From contig CAIMLR010000002.1 in the NCBI GenBank assembly GCA_903842345.1, forward strand, positions 248,001 through 312,000: a DNA stretch of 64,000 nucleotides, written 5' to 3'. A program made the position numbers and the translations under genes. Shown here piece by piece: positions 21,756-38,200 of this stretch. This stretch comes from an uncultured Myxococcales bacterium. Lineage in GTDB: Bacteria > Myxococcota_A > UBA9042. Numbering within the stretch: position 1 is the stretch's first letter; each line of letters opens with the position of its first letter. A model generated the notes under the pieces. The model ran no database searches. It was not told where the DNA came from and saw nothing but the letters and a program-made list of their open reading frames with translations.

Positions 21756-21983
21756 CCGGCTTTGCACCCCCGCGAGACTGCGCGTCGAGCGGGAGCGAGC
21801 TGAAAGTGTTTGTGCGCCAGTGCGAAAGGGACCGTTACCCGTATGGGCGGCGACTCGCTTGCGAGGCTCCGGTCCGGCCCTCAGGTCGGACCAGGGCCCG
21901 GTCCCCGCGACAGCGGGGATTCGCCAAAACGGTCAGACCTGACGCCACTGTGCCCCTAGTCCCCATTTTCCCGTGAGGTTTCT

Positions 21984-26522
<4,539 letters not shown>

Positions 26523-26552
26523 GCAGCAAGCGGTTCGCAGGTAGAAGACAGC

Positions 26553-26598
26553 AGGAGGGCCGTTCTCACGCAAGTGGGGGCGGCCCTTCTGGCTTTTT
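26553..26598 (+). terminator. Intrinsic terminator of the rpoBC cluster
   Basis: AGGAGGGCCG (26553-26562) pairs with CGGCCCTTCT (26581-26590). The inner CTCAC/GTGGG helix closes on a GCAA tetraloop. GGCTTTTT follows. It lies 30 bp after the rpoC stop. Confidence 0.92.
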
Positions 26599-26637
26599 GC
26601 CCGTGACTTTTGGCCCCGGCAGGCAGAAGCTGGGGTC

Positions 26638-27510
26638 ATGACACAGAAAAATTGGCCCGCGACAGTTCTGATGTTGGCTGGATTGGCGCTCGGCGCGTGC
26701 GGGGCTACGCCAGCGCCAGCGGGTGAAGGCGCGGCGGACGGCGCGGTGTCCGATACTTATCCCATGCTCTGTCAGTACCCGCTGAGTGCGCTGGCGAAGT
26801 TTCTGCCGACCCTGACCATCGACGAGGCGACTGCCGCTGCGCAGAAGCACTGCCAAATCCAGACGAACAAGAACGTCTTCCGGGCGACGTGCGCGGATGG
26901 TCGAACCTTCGTGACGTGGAGCGGCGGCTACGGCGGCGACACGTGGTGGTTCGACGCGACTGGCAAGCTCGTCGGCTACCGGTATGCCACCGACTGGGTG
27001 CACGACGGCATCTGCCTCGACAACGTCTGGGGCGAGATGTTCACCTGCGACGGACTCATCACGACCGGCGCCATTTGCCCCACGCCGACGGACGCGTCGG
27101 ACACCAGCGACACGGAGCCCGACACCGTTGACGAGGGCTCCGACGCTGCGCCCGACAGCCTCGACGTCGCCGCAGACATCCCCGCCGAAAGCACGGTCTG
27201 CGCCTCCCAAGCGGATTGCGCCGCCGACAAGTGGTGCAACTACACCGGCTGCGGCTTCACGATGGGCCAGTGCGTCGCCAAGCCCACCGACTGCGCCGGG
27301 CAATTCGCGCCCGTCTGCGGCTGCGATACCCACAGCTACGACAGCGCCTGCCACGCGCAAAAAGCCGGCAAGTCGATTGCCGCCTACTCCGCGCCGTGCC
27401 TCGGAAGCGGCTGTGCCCCCGCGTGCGCGAGCGGCTACACGTGCGTGGATTGCGCGTCCGCCGGCGTCCAGTGCCTCGCGCCCGGGCAGCAGTGCGTCGG
27501 CGGAAAGTAA
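26638..27510 (+). CDS. Lipoprotein with a Kazal-like domain
   Basis: A 290-residue protein with a lipoprotein signal ending LALGAC (Cys near residue 21). Residues ~40-150 form an unassigned Cys-containing domain with two Trp-rich strands. An Asp/Thr-rich linker follows, and the C-terminal ~105 residues are Cys-rich. They include PVCGCDTHSYDSACHAQKAG, the pattern of bacterial Kazal-type protease-inhibitor-like domains. It is probably surface exposed. The next gene, 92 bp on, encodes another lipoprotein. Whether it inhibits proteases cannot be read from sequence; the P1 site is not certain. Confidence 0.75.
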   Translation: MTQKNWPATVLMLAGLALGACGATPAPAGEGAADGAVSDTYPMLCQYPLSALAKFLPTLTIDEATAAAQKHCQIQTNKNVFRATCADGRTFVTWSGGYGGDTWWFDATGKLVGYRYATDWVHDGICLDNVWGEMFTCDGLITTGAICPTPTDASDTSDTEPDTVDEGSDAAPDSLDVAADIPAESTVCASQADCAADKWCNYTGCGFTMGQCVAKPTDCAGQFAPVCGCDTHSYDSACHAQKAGKSIAAYSAPCLGSGCAPACASGYTCVDCASAGVQCLAPGQQCVGGK

Positions 27511-27602
27511 CAAAGTTCGCGCGCCGGCAAAAAGTCCCGCGGCAAAAACCGCCAACGCGCGAATACCTTCTTGCGCGGCATTTTCCGCGCCCGGAGGTTG
27601 CC

Positions 27603-28259
27603 ATGGTTCGTTTCCTGACTCCCCTCATGCTCGTGCTTCTGGCGGCGTGTGCGACGGCCCCGCACGCGGATGCTGATGTCGGTTCCGCGGATGCGCCCGC
27701 GCAACTGCCGCTGCCGGTGCACGTCGCAATGCCCGCCAAGCCGCTGTTTATCGCGCCGCAGCCGACGCCGGGCCTCGTTGCGCTCGCCAACCTGAGCCAG
27801 CAGCAGCCGACCGCGGTGGTCAAGGCGGCGCTGGAGAGCGCGGTGCAGGGGCTGCTGTACACGAGCGAGTCGGACTATCCGTTTCAGGTGTTTGTACTGC
27901 CAGGCGCGGGTGCGCCCCACGTGACGGCTTGGAACATCAAGCAGAAGGTGGCGCCGATCTACGTGCCGCGCCCCGAGACGCTGCCGCTGGCCAAGCGCGC
28001 GGTGGAGGCGCGGACGCTGTCGACGCTCTTCAAGAACTACGTGGTCCCGCAAGATTGGTGGGGCGACGACGAGAAGGCGCGCGCGCCCAAGTTCCAGCAG
28101 TTGAAGAAGCTGCTGACGGCGCAGCTCCGCTACGTCCACGTCTACCGCGTCGGGCCCAAGACGCCGTGGGGGCTGTCGCCGGATATCGACGTGTTCATCG
28201 TCGGCACGACGGCGCAGGGCGACCTGGTCGTGCTGTGGACGGTCGCGATCGAGACCTGA
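27603..28259 (+). CDS. NuiA-like (nuclease A inhibitor family) lipoprotein
   Basis: A 218-residue protein. ATG 27603 with CGGAGG upstream gives a lipoprotein signal ending LLAAC (Cys 16), which rules out a longer in-frame reading that crosses the upstream gene. The mature part matches the Anabaena NuiA pattern as I recall it: ALESAVQGLLYTSESDYPF, then VPQDWWGDDEK, KFQQLKKLL, VYRVG and a DVFIVG strand. NuiA binds and inhibits a sugar-non-specific nuclease. Here a lipid anchor would place it in the envelope, so it could restrain a secreted nuclease or protect the cell. The inhibitory residues were not checked. Confidence 0.8.
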   Translation: MVRFLTPLMLVLLAACATAPHADADVGSADAPAQLPLPVHVAMPAKPLFIAPQPTPGLVALANLSQQQPTAVVKAALESAVQGLLYTSESDYPFQVFVLPGAGAPHVTAWNIKQKVAPIYVPRPETLPLAKRAVEARTLSTLFKNYVVPQDWWGDDEKARAPKFQQLKKLLTAQLRYVHVYRVGPKTPWGLSPDIDVFIVGTTAQGDLVVLWTVAIET

Positions 28260-28265
28260 CGCGCG

Positions 28266-29027
28266 CTATAGGCCGACAAGCGCGAACATCGCGCCCTGCG
28301 GATCCTGCATCTGCACGATGCGCGCGCCACCGGGCACGGGCATCGGGCCGTTGAGCAGCTTGCCGCCGGCGTCCTTTGCCCGTTGCAGCGCGGCGTCCAG
28401 ATCCGCGACCATGATGTAGTAGAGCCACGCGGAGACCGGCATCTCCGGCGGCCGGCGGAACATGCCGCCCATCTGCACATCGCCCACGCCAAAGAGGATG
28501 TAGGTCCCCATCGGTCCCATGTCCATCTCGCCCAGCTTCTGCCAGCCGAACAGCGCGGTGTAAAAGGCGAACGCGGCGCTCGGGTCGCTCGTCGCCAGTT
28601 CGTGCCAGTTGAACGCGCCCGGCTGACGCGCATCCCGCGGTGCCGAGGGCTTTTCCGGCTGGTGGATCGCAAACGCCGCGCCTTGCGGATCGGCGACAGC
28701 AGCAAAGCGCCCCGTTCCCGGCAGATCCATCGGGCCAAAATGCACCGCGCCGCCCAGCGCCTGGAGCTTGACGAGCGTTTCGTCCACGTTCGCCACTTCC
28801 ACGTAGCCGACCCAGTACGGTGGCACGCCCATCGCCTTCACGGGTTCCGGAAGCTGCATCAGGCCACCCAGGTGGCCTTGGCCGTCGCGGATGTGCGGGT
28901 ACGCGTGCGGCCCCGTCGTCGCGCCGTCAAACGTCCAACCGACGACTTGACCGTAAAACCGGATCGCGGCGTCCATGTCAGTGGTGTTCAGTTCATACCA
29001 GACAAACTTGCCGGGGCTGGGACTCAT
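28266..29027 (-). CDS. Two-domain VOC (glyoxalase/bleomycin-resistance fold) protein
   Basis: A 253-residue protein of two tandem VOC modules (about residues 5-125 and 137-253). Each begins with a phrase such as FVWYELNTTDMDAAIRFYG or FNWHELATSDPSAAFAFYT and ends with a DPQGAAFA/DPQGAMFA strand. The architecture matches the CFP32-like VOC group. Metal ligands and substrate are not determinable by eye. GGAGGAACCGCT precedes the ATG at 29027. It converges with the NuiA-like gene, leaving 6 bp between stops. Confidence 0.88.
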   Translation of the reverse strand: MSPSPGKFVWYELNTTDMDAAIRFYGQVVGWTFDGATTGPHAYPHIRDGQGHLGGLMQLPEPVKAMGVPPYWVGYVEVANVDETLVKLQALGGAVHFGPMDLPGTGRFAAVADPQGAAFAIHQPEKPSAPRDARQPGAFNWHELATSDPSAAFAFYTALFGWQKLGEMDMGPMGTYILFGVGDVQMGGMFRRPPEMPVSAWLYYIMVADLDAALQRAKDAGGKLLNGPMPVPGGARIVQMQDPQGAMFALVGL

Positions 29028-29153
29028 AGCGGTTCCTCCAATTGCATTTGTGGTTCAATTCGCGCGCGGAATCATGAAGCGCACGCTGCCATCGGGCAAG
29101 TGCAGGCCGACAAATTAAGTCGAGCGCTCGTCTTGGGTGCGCGCCCTGAGCAA

Positions 29154-29681
29154 TTATTTAGCTGCGGCCGCCACGGCAGCCTGCAACGCCTCGCGGGTCT
29201 GCGCCCCTGGCAGGTCGCGCACCACCACGCCCGCGCGCGAAATCGCAAACGTGTGCGGAATGCCCCAGACGTTGAGGGCGCGGTGCGCCACGCCATCCTC
29301 ATCCCAGACCACCGGCAGCGTCAGGTGATGGTCCGTCAGGTACGCAGCCACTTCCGCGCTGTCGTCACCCGCGACGGTCAGTACCGTGAAGTCGCCGCCG
29401 TGCTGCGCGAGTTCTTGCCAAATCGGCAGCTCCTCCCGACACGGCGCGCAGCTCGGCGCCCAGAAATGCAGGAGAAACGGCTTGCCGCGGTGATTGAGCG
29501 GTCCGTCCAGCGTCCCCTCATCCAGCCCCTTGGCGGCGATCCGCGGCAGGGCAAAGTCCGCGACGACTTCGCCCTCCTTGCCGCTCGCCTCGTGCGCCGC
29601 GGGCCGCAGCGCGATCGCCGCCAGCAGCGCGGCCAGCACCGCGCCCGTCAGGCCCACCCACTTGGCACGTTGCCAATTCAC
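29154..29681 (-). CDS. TlpA/ResA-type thioredoxin-like protein
   Basis: A 175-residue membrane-anchored thiol-disulfide protein. A single N-terminal hydrophobic helix (about residues 9-25) is followed by a thioredoxin fold with active site WAPSCAPCREELP (CAPC) and cis-Pro GIPHTF. It likely acts in the periplasm on disulfides or cytochrome c maturation. It begins with GTG at 29681, directly abutting the TAG of the aminopeptidase gene (29684-29682), so translation is almost certainly coupled. Confidence 0.88.
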   Translation of the reverse strand: MNWQRAKWVGLTGAVLAALLAAIALRPAAHEASGKEGEVVADFALPRIAAKGLDEGTLDGPLNHRGKPFLLHFWAPSCAPCREELPIWQELAQHGGDFTVLTVAGDDSAEVAAYLTDHHLTLPVVWDEDGVAHRALNVWGIPHTFAISRAGVVVRDLPGAQTREALQAAVAAAAK

Positions 29682-32213
<2,532 letters not shown>

Positions 32214-32328
32214 TCCAACCTCCGGCGGAGCAGTGTGCAGCCCGGAGGGGCGATTGACAACCGCGCTTTGCGCGCCGGGAGCGTGAGGCAAAACTTGTGC
32301 TCGTGGACGCTTCCAGACGGCGAGCGTC

Positions 32329-32357
32329 TTGACAAATAGCTGGGTCAGCAGCATTCT
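32329..32357 (+). promoter_or_regulatory. Candidate promoter of tRNA-Pro
   Basis: TTGACA (32329-32334) with a 17-bp spacer to CATTCT (32352-32357), a weak -10 (3/6). It lies 57 bp before the tRNA in the divergent region between the aminopeptidase and the tRNA. Confidence 0.45.
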
Positions 32358-32414
32358 ACCGGCCCGCTGGCGGTGCGTCCGTTCAGCCAAGGCAGGCCCG
32401 GCCTGCAACAAGTT

Positions 32415-32491
<77 letters not shown>

Positions 32492-32541
32492 TCATCTGGC
32501 CAAGCAGCCGTCCAACAGGACCCGCTGGCGTCAGGTACCAC

Positions 32542-32580
32542 GGCCCGTGAGTCAGCCGATTCACGGGCCTTGTTGTTTTT
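32542..32580 (+). terminator. Intrinsic terminator after tRNA-Pro
   Basis: GGCCCGTGA (32542-32550) pairs with TCACGGGCC (32561-32569) and is followed by TTGTTGTTTTT. It lies 50 bp past the tRNA. Confidence 0.93.
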
Positions 32581-32642
32581 GTCGCCAGCGATTGCGTGCT
32601 ATTTTCTCTGCCGCAGCCGCCCGGCGCTGCAAGGAATTGGCC

Positions 32643-33515
32643 ATGGCGCTCCAGCCCAAGATTCTCTATCAAGACGACGCGTTGATCGCCCTCGACAAGC
32701 CATCGGGCTTGCTGTCCCACGGCGCGGAAGACGTGCCATCGGCGCTCGTTTGGCTGCAGGCGCACGTCGCCGCCAAGGGCGAGGATCCGGCGCAGATCTA
32801 CCTCGTCCACCGGCTCGACAAGGAAACGTCCGGCGTGCTGCTTTTTGCCCGCAGTGAAGAAGCCGCGCGGCTGGCCAACGAGGCCTTTCGCGAGCGGCGC
32901 GTCCTCAAGGTCTACCTCGCGCTGACTTCTCCCGTCCCCGGCCTGCGCTGGCAGCGCGCGGATTTGCAGCTTCGGCCGCGCAAGATCGGTGGCGGTGAGT
33001 TCATGGTCGTGGTGCCGGAAGAGGGGCTGACGGCGGCGGCGGAAGTGGAAGTGCTGGGGCGCGGTCGGCGCTTTGGCCTTGTCCGCGTCATTCCCGAGCA
33101 GGGGCGCAAGCATCAGGTCCGCGCGACGCTGGCGGCGCTGGGTGCGCCGATTTGCGGCGATTTCCTCTACGGCGGGCCCATCGTCAAGAAGCTTGCGCCG
33201 CGCACGATGCTCCACGCCCGCGCGCTGGAGTTCAAGCATCCCATCACGGGCGAGCACTTTGCCGTGCGCGCCCCGTTGCCGCAGGATTTTCGCACGTTGA
33301 TCGCCGAGGACGGCGGCACGCTGCCTTCCGATCTCGACCGCCGCCACCGCACGGCGCCGCTGACCGACGATCGCGCGCGCAAGCCGCCGAGCCAAGTCGC
33401 CCAGCAACGCCAGAACGATCGCCAACGCGCGCAGGCCGCGCTCGTTGCGGTCCCGCGCGGCGTGCCGGGTTTCCGGCCGACTGTGAAGCCCAAGGCGCCG
33501 CGGCCGCCGCGCTAG
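32643..33515 (+). CDS. RluA-family pseudouridine synthase
   Basis: A 290-residue protein that isomerises uridine in RNA. ATG 32643 gives the start MALQPKILYQDDALIALDKP. The catalytic motif VHRLDKETSGVLLFAR is intact, with Asp near residue 59. Later blocks include GRKHQVRATLAALGAPICGD and HARALEFKHP. No N-terminal S4 domain is present. The last ~50 residues are a basic, Gln/Arg/Pro-rich tail that could bind RNA. The target base is unknown. Confidence 0.9.
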   Translation: MALQPKILYQDDALIALDKPSGLLSHGAEDVPSALVWLQAHVAAKGEDPAQIYLVHRLDKETSGVLLFARSEEAARLANEAFRERRVLKVYLALTSPVPGLRWQRADLQLRPRKIGGGEFMVVVPEEGLTAAAEVEVLGRGRRFGLVRVIPEQGRKHQVRATLAALGAPICGDFLYGGPIVKKLAPRTMLHARALEFKHPITGEHFAVRAPLPQDFRTLIAEDGGTLPSDLDRRHRTAPLTDDRARKPPSQVAQQRQNDRQRAQAALVAVPRGVPGFRPTVKPKAPRPPR

Positions 33516-33527
33516 AGGCGCAATCCG

Positions 33528-35087
33528 CTATTCGAGATAGGCGGCGCGCACTTCCAGCAGCTGGTCGAGGCACTGCTCAAACGCCGCCACGACCTTGGGA
33601 TCGAAGTGCCGACCGCGTTCGCGCTGGATGTGCGCCACGGCGTCGTCGACGCTCCACGCGTCCTTGTACACGCGCGGCGTCGTCAGCGCGTCAAACACGT
33701 CCGCCAGCGACACGATGCGGCCGACCAGCGGAATCATCTCGCCCCGCACCGCGTTCGGATAGCCCGTGCCGTCCCACTTCTCGTGGTGCGCCAGGGCAAT
33801 CTGTTCGGCCATCTGCAGCAGCTTGGATCGCGAACCGGCGAGGATCCGCGCGCCGATGCTCGGATGCTCCTTCATCTGGTGCCATTCGTCGTCGGTCAGT
33901 CGACCCTGCTTGAGCAGTACGGAGTCGCGAATGCCGATCTTGCCCACGTCGTGCATCGGCGCCGCCAGCTTGATCAGCGCCTGATCCTCGACCGTCATGC
34001 CGAGTTGCCGCGCCAGGACTTGCGCGTAGCTGCTCATGCGCTCGACGTGCTCGCCGGTATCGCCATCGCGGTATTCCGCCGCGCGCGCCAGGCGCATCAC
34101 GGTATCGCGGCTCGCCTCGAGCAGTTGGGCATTCACGCCGCGCAGCCGCTCCAGCGCCGCCGTCAGGTCCGCCGTCCGCGCTTCCGCCATTTCCTCCAGC
34201 CGGAGATTGGTCTGGTGCAGCTGGATTTCCGTGGAGATCCGCTCCGCCGCCACCCGCAGCACCCGCAGCCGCGCGCTGGCACCGATCCGGTGGTTCATCG
34301 AGACCTGCGCGTCGTGTCCCCACGCGTGCAGCGCGCCGAGCATCTCGCCGTCTTGACTCTGCAACGGCAAACCGACGTAGGGCAGCGTGGCCGGGTGTTC
34401 GCCTGCGAGGACGCCTTCCGATTCCTCGATGACCAGCATCTCGCCGCGGTTGCACAGCTCTGCGTGGCGGCGATCGACAACGGAACTGCCGCGTCCGCCC
34501 GATTGGCGGTGCACTTCAGCGACCGCGCGCGGCTGGCTGGCCGGACCGAGGGTCACAACGACGTGCGCCATGCCCATCCATTCCGAGACGCGGCGGGCCA
34601 GCGCCTCCAGCACTTCATCGGTCGAGGCGTAGGCCTTGGAGAACGTCGAAAGCTCGAACAGCGCGTTGAGGATGTCGCGATCGCGCATGGCGTGGGCACT
34701 CGAGCGGTGCACCCGCACGGCAGTCCGCACGCAGACTTCCAGATCCAGGGCGTTGAGCGGCTTGTCGAGCACGTCGTCCGCGCGCGTTGAAATGCAAAGC
34801 GTCTCGCGCAGCGTGTCATCGGGCCGGACAATCAGCACCAACTGCGGGCGCGTGCCGTCGCCGCGAATCCGCCCCAGTACGTCGGCCAGCTTCTCCGCGT
34901 CGCGCGCCAGCGGCGCATCGGCGTCAATGACCAGCAGCTCCGGCCGCAACTCACCCAGGCGCTGCGCCAGATCGTCCGCGGTTTGCGCGTGCATCAGCAG
35001 GTGACCCAACGGCGTGGTCACCGCCGCAAGCGATTGCAGCAGCTCTGGACCGTTGGCGACGACGAGAATGCGGGCTTGGGCGGACAA
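33528..35087 (-). CDS. HD-GYP domain protein with receiver-like and GAF-like regions
   Basis: About 519 residues. Layout: an N-terminal CheY-like receiver (ILVVANGPELL, candidate phospho-Asp in LLVIDADAP, a DKPLNALDLEV end), a central GAF-like sensor (about 145-300), a coiled coil, then HD-GYP. HD-GYP motifs HDVGKIGI (near 376) and HHEKWDGTGYP (near 432) are complete, so c-di-GMP hydrolysis is likely. The start is uncertain. I prefer TTG at 35087 (preceded by TGAGG) because it begins the receiver fold; readings further upstream run into the next gene's promoter region and lack homology. Confidence 0.85.
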   Translation of the reverse strand: MSAQARILVVANGPELLQSLAAVTTPLGHLLMHAQTADDLAQRLGELRPELLVIDADAPLARDAEKLADVLGRIRGDGTRPQLVLIVRPDDTLRETLCISTRADDVLDKPLNALDLEVCVRTAVRVHRSSAHAMRDRDILNALFELSTFSKAYASTDEVLEALARRVSEWMGMAHVVVTLGPASQPRAVAEVHRQSGGRGSSVVDRRHAELCNRGEMLVIEESEGVLAGEHPATLPYVGLPLQSQDGEMLGALHAWGHDAQVSMNHRIGASARLRVLRVAAERISTEIQLHQTNLRLEEMAEARTADLTAALERLRGVNAQLLEASRDTVMRLARAAEYRDGDTGEHVERMSSYAQVLARQLGMTVEDQALIKLAAPMHDVGKIGIRDSVLLKQGRLTDDEWHQMKEHPSIGARILAGSRSKLLQMAEQIALAHHEKWDGTGYPNAVRGEMIPLVGRIVSLADVFDALTTPRVYKDAWSVDDAVAHIQRERGRHFDPKVVAAFEQCLDQLLEVRAAYLE

Positions 35088-35295
35088 GGCGACCTCAAAG
35101 CGGAAAGCGCGCCGCCAGCATAGCTGGACTGGGCAGCGACGCAAGCGCTGTCCCGCCATGCCACGGATCTGCGGCAAGAATCGACTTTCACGGCACTTCT
35201 TGGGCAAACCGGACGGCCGCGCGTTTCCCACCGCAGCGCGGTTCGGTATACTGTCCAGGTCGGCGCCAACGCCGGAGCTGTCGCGCGGAGCCAGG

Positions 35296-38200
35296 ATGCC
35301 TTGTCGCAGTCGTAATGCAGCATTTTGGCTGGTCTGTTTGCTGTTGACGCTGGTGCTTGGCTGCGCCAAGGACGTGACGGATTACCCGACGCTGCGGTTG
35401 GTGGTGAGCAGCGAGCCGCCGTTGCAGCCGGGCGCGACAATCGCCGCGCTGCAGCTGTCCCTCCGCTCGCCCGATGGCACGACGCTGAAGTTGCCGGCGC
35501 TGGGCAAGGAATCCGAGCTGACGTTCGCCCTGCCGGCGGGCCGCAACATCGTCACGACGCCGTACACGATCGACGTCGCGCAGCCGCCCGGGAGCGCCGG
35601 GTTCGTGGAATTGCGCGTGCTGGGCGTGGAGAAGAAGCAGGTGTTGACGGCTTGGACCGGCCGGATCGACACCCGCGTCACGGGCGAGCTGGCCGTGACG
35701 TTGCGCGCGCCGCAGCCGAATTGCGACGCGGACGGCGATGGCGTGCTCAACTGCAAAAAGGCGGGGTGCTGCGAGAGCGAGTTCACGCCGACCGACTGCA
35801 ACGACGATCCCGCAACGGGCTATTCCTCCAGCCCGTTCAACTTTGAAGACCCCTGCACGCAGTGCGGCAACGGCTTGGATGAGGACTGCGACGGCACCGA
35901 CATTGCCTGCGTCGACACCGACAAGGACGGCGTGCCGGACTGTCAGGAGACCGCGTGTCCGCCCGGTGCGACGAGCGACCCGGCGATTTACCCCGGCGCG
36001 ACTGAGGTGTGCGACGGCAAGGACAACGACTGCAACCTCGTCGTCGACGACGCGTTGCCGACCGCCAGCGACCCCAGTCCGACCCACAAAGCCGGCGACG
36101 CGTGCGGCGTGGGCGCATGTGCGGGCGGCCAGTGGCAGTGCGACCCCACCGGCGCCAAGAAGCCGATGGTGTGCTCCACGGACAGCCAGAAGGCCGCCAA
36201 GGAAGACTGCGACAACAACATCGACGACGACTGCGACGGCCAGATCAACCAGGGCTGCGCGCTGCTGGACATCGACGGCGACGGCGTGAACAACGACGTT
36301 GAAAAGGCCAAGTGCGCGTACAAGTTTGCCATGTATCACGCGGAGTTCTATCCGCCCAACGCGCCGGAGAAATGCTGTCCGGTGGGCGCCGTGGACCCGA
36401 CGCTCTGCGACACCAATTGCGACGGCAAGACCACGCCGTGCGACCCGACGGACAAGGACGGGGACGGCTGGCCGGCCAAGAAAGACTGTGACGACACCGA
36501 CCCGCTGACCTACTTTGGCGCGCCGGAGAAGTGCGGCGACGGCAAGGTGCAGAGTTGCCAAGGCAGCGATCCGCCGTGCGATGCCAGCGACAAGGACGGC
36601 GACGGCTGGCTGGCGCCCGCGGACTGCGACGATACCGACAAGGCGATCAACCCGGAAGCCAAGGAGTTGTGCAACGGCAAGGACGACAACTGCAACGGCA
36701 TCATCGACGACGGCAACCCGGAAGGCCTGGACGCGGCGTGCGGCAACCTCAACGGCGAGTGCGGCCACGTCGCCGACGCGTACGGCAAGACGACCGGCGT
36801 CTCCGTGTGCAAGCACTACAAGTTCGGCCAGCAGCCCAGCGACGCGCTCGACTGCGCGACGGGTTTTGACGGCAAGTCCGGCACGTGTGTCGGCTGCGAC
36901 GGCGACCAGCGGCCCAAGGCGGAGCTGTGCAACGGGAAAGACGACGACTGCAACGCCAAGACCGACGAGCTGTTCCACTACACCGAAGAAGACGGCAGCA
37001 AGCTGGCGATTGGCGCGTCGTGCGACGGCGTTGGCGCGTGCGGAATGGGCGTCGTCGAGTGCATGAGCAGCGGCGCGGCGGCGTGCTCCAGCGACGCCAA
37101 CGGCTCACAGCCGCAAAATGGCCCGGAGACGTGCAACAACCTCGATGACAACTGCAACGGCAAGACGGACGAGAACCTGAAGACGGTCGCCGACTCGACG
37201 TGCCAGAAAGTCGGTGTGTGCGCCGCGGCGCTCGACAAGATCCAAACGGTCTGCAGCGCCGGCGTGTGGACCTGCGACTACAGCGAAGTGCCCGGCATTG
37301 AAATCTCCGGCACGGCCCAGGACGCCTGCCAGCAGGGCGATCCGGGATGCGCGTGCGGTTCGCCATTTGGCTGCCACAAGATGGTGGAACTGAGCTGCGA
37401 CGGCTTGGACAACGACTGCGACGGCAAGACCGACGAGGACTTTGACTACACCGATTTTGACGGCATCACGCTGCGCAAGATCGGCCAGCCGTGCCTCACC
37501 GGCGTGTGCAACGGCGGCAACGTGGTGTGCACGGGCGATCAGTCGGGCGTGACGTGCTCCACGCTCGGCAACGTCAAGACCGAGCAGTGCAACCTCCTGG
37601 ACGACAACTGCAACGGCAAGACGGATGAAGCCAGCGACTTGCCGGTGACGAAATCGACGTGCAAGCAAGTGGGCGTGTGCGCCGCGCAGAAGCCCGTCGC
37701 GACGTGCAGCGGCGGCGCGTGGTTCTGCGACTACAGCGGTGTGCCGGGCTGGCAGTCGCCGATGGAAGCGACGTGTGACGGCCTGGACAACGATTGCAAC
37801 GGCAAGACAGACGACGGCTGCGACGATGACGCGGACGGCTTCTGCGACGGCGGGATGTTCTGGACTGCGGGCGCCAGCGCGACGTGCGCCAAGTCGACAA
37901 GCGCCGGCTTGCTGGACTGCAACGACGCGGCAGCGGCCGTCGCGCCCAACGCGGTGGAGGTGTGCAACAACATCGACGACAACTGCGACGGCTTCACCGA
38001 TGAAGGCTGCGACAGCGACAAGGACGGCTACTGCGACGCCGCGATGGTCTGGCTGAACGCGCCGACGGCTTGCCCGCTTTCAACGTCGGCGACCGCGCTC
38101 GACTGCGACGACGCGAACGCCGCAGTGCATCCCGGCGCTGTGGAGACCTGCAATGGCGTCGACGACAACTGCATCGCCGGCACCGACGAAGGCTGCGACG

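Noticed and set aside
27216-27602. Upstream extension of the NuiA-like protein
   Set aside because: It overlaps the Kazal-like gene in another frame; ATG 27603 has a ribosome site and starts a lipoprotein signal.
35088-35369. N-terminal extension of the HD-GYP protein
   Set aside because: It would overlap the divergent MopE-repeat gene start and its upstream region and has no receiver-domain homology.
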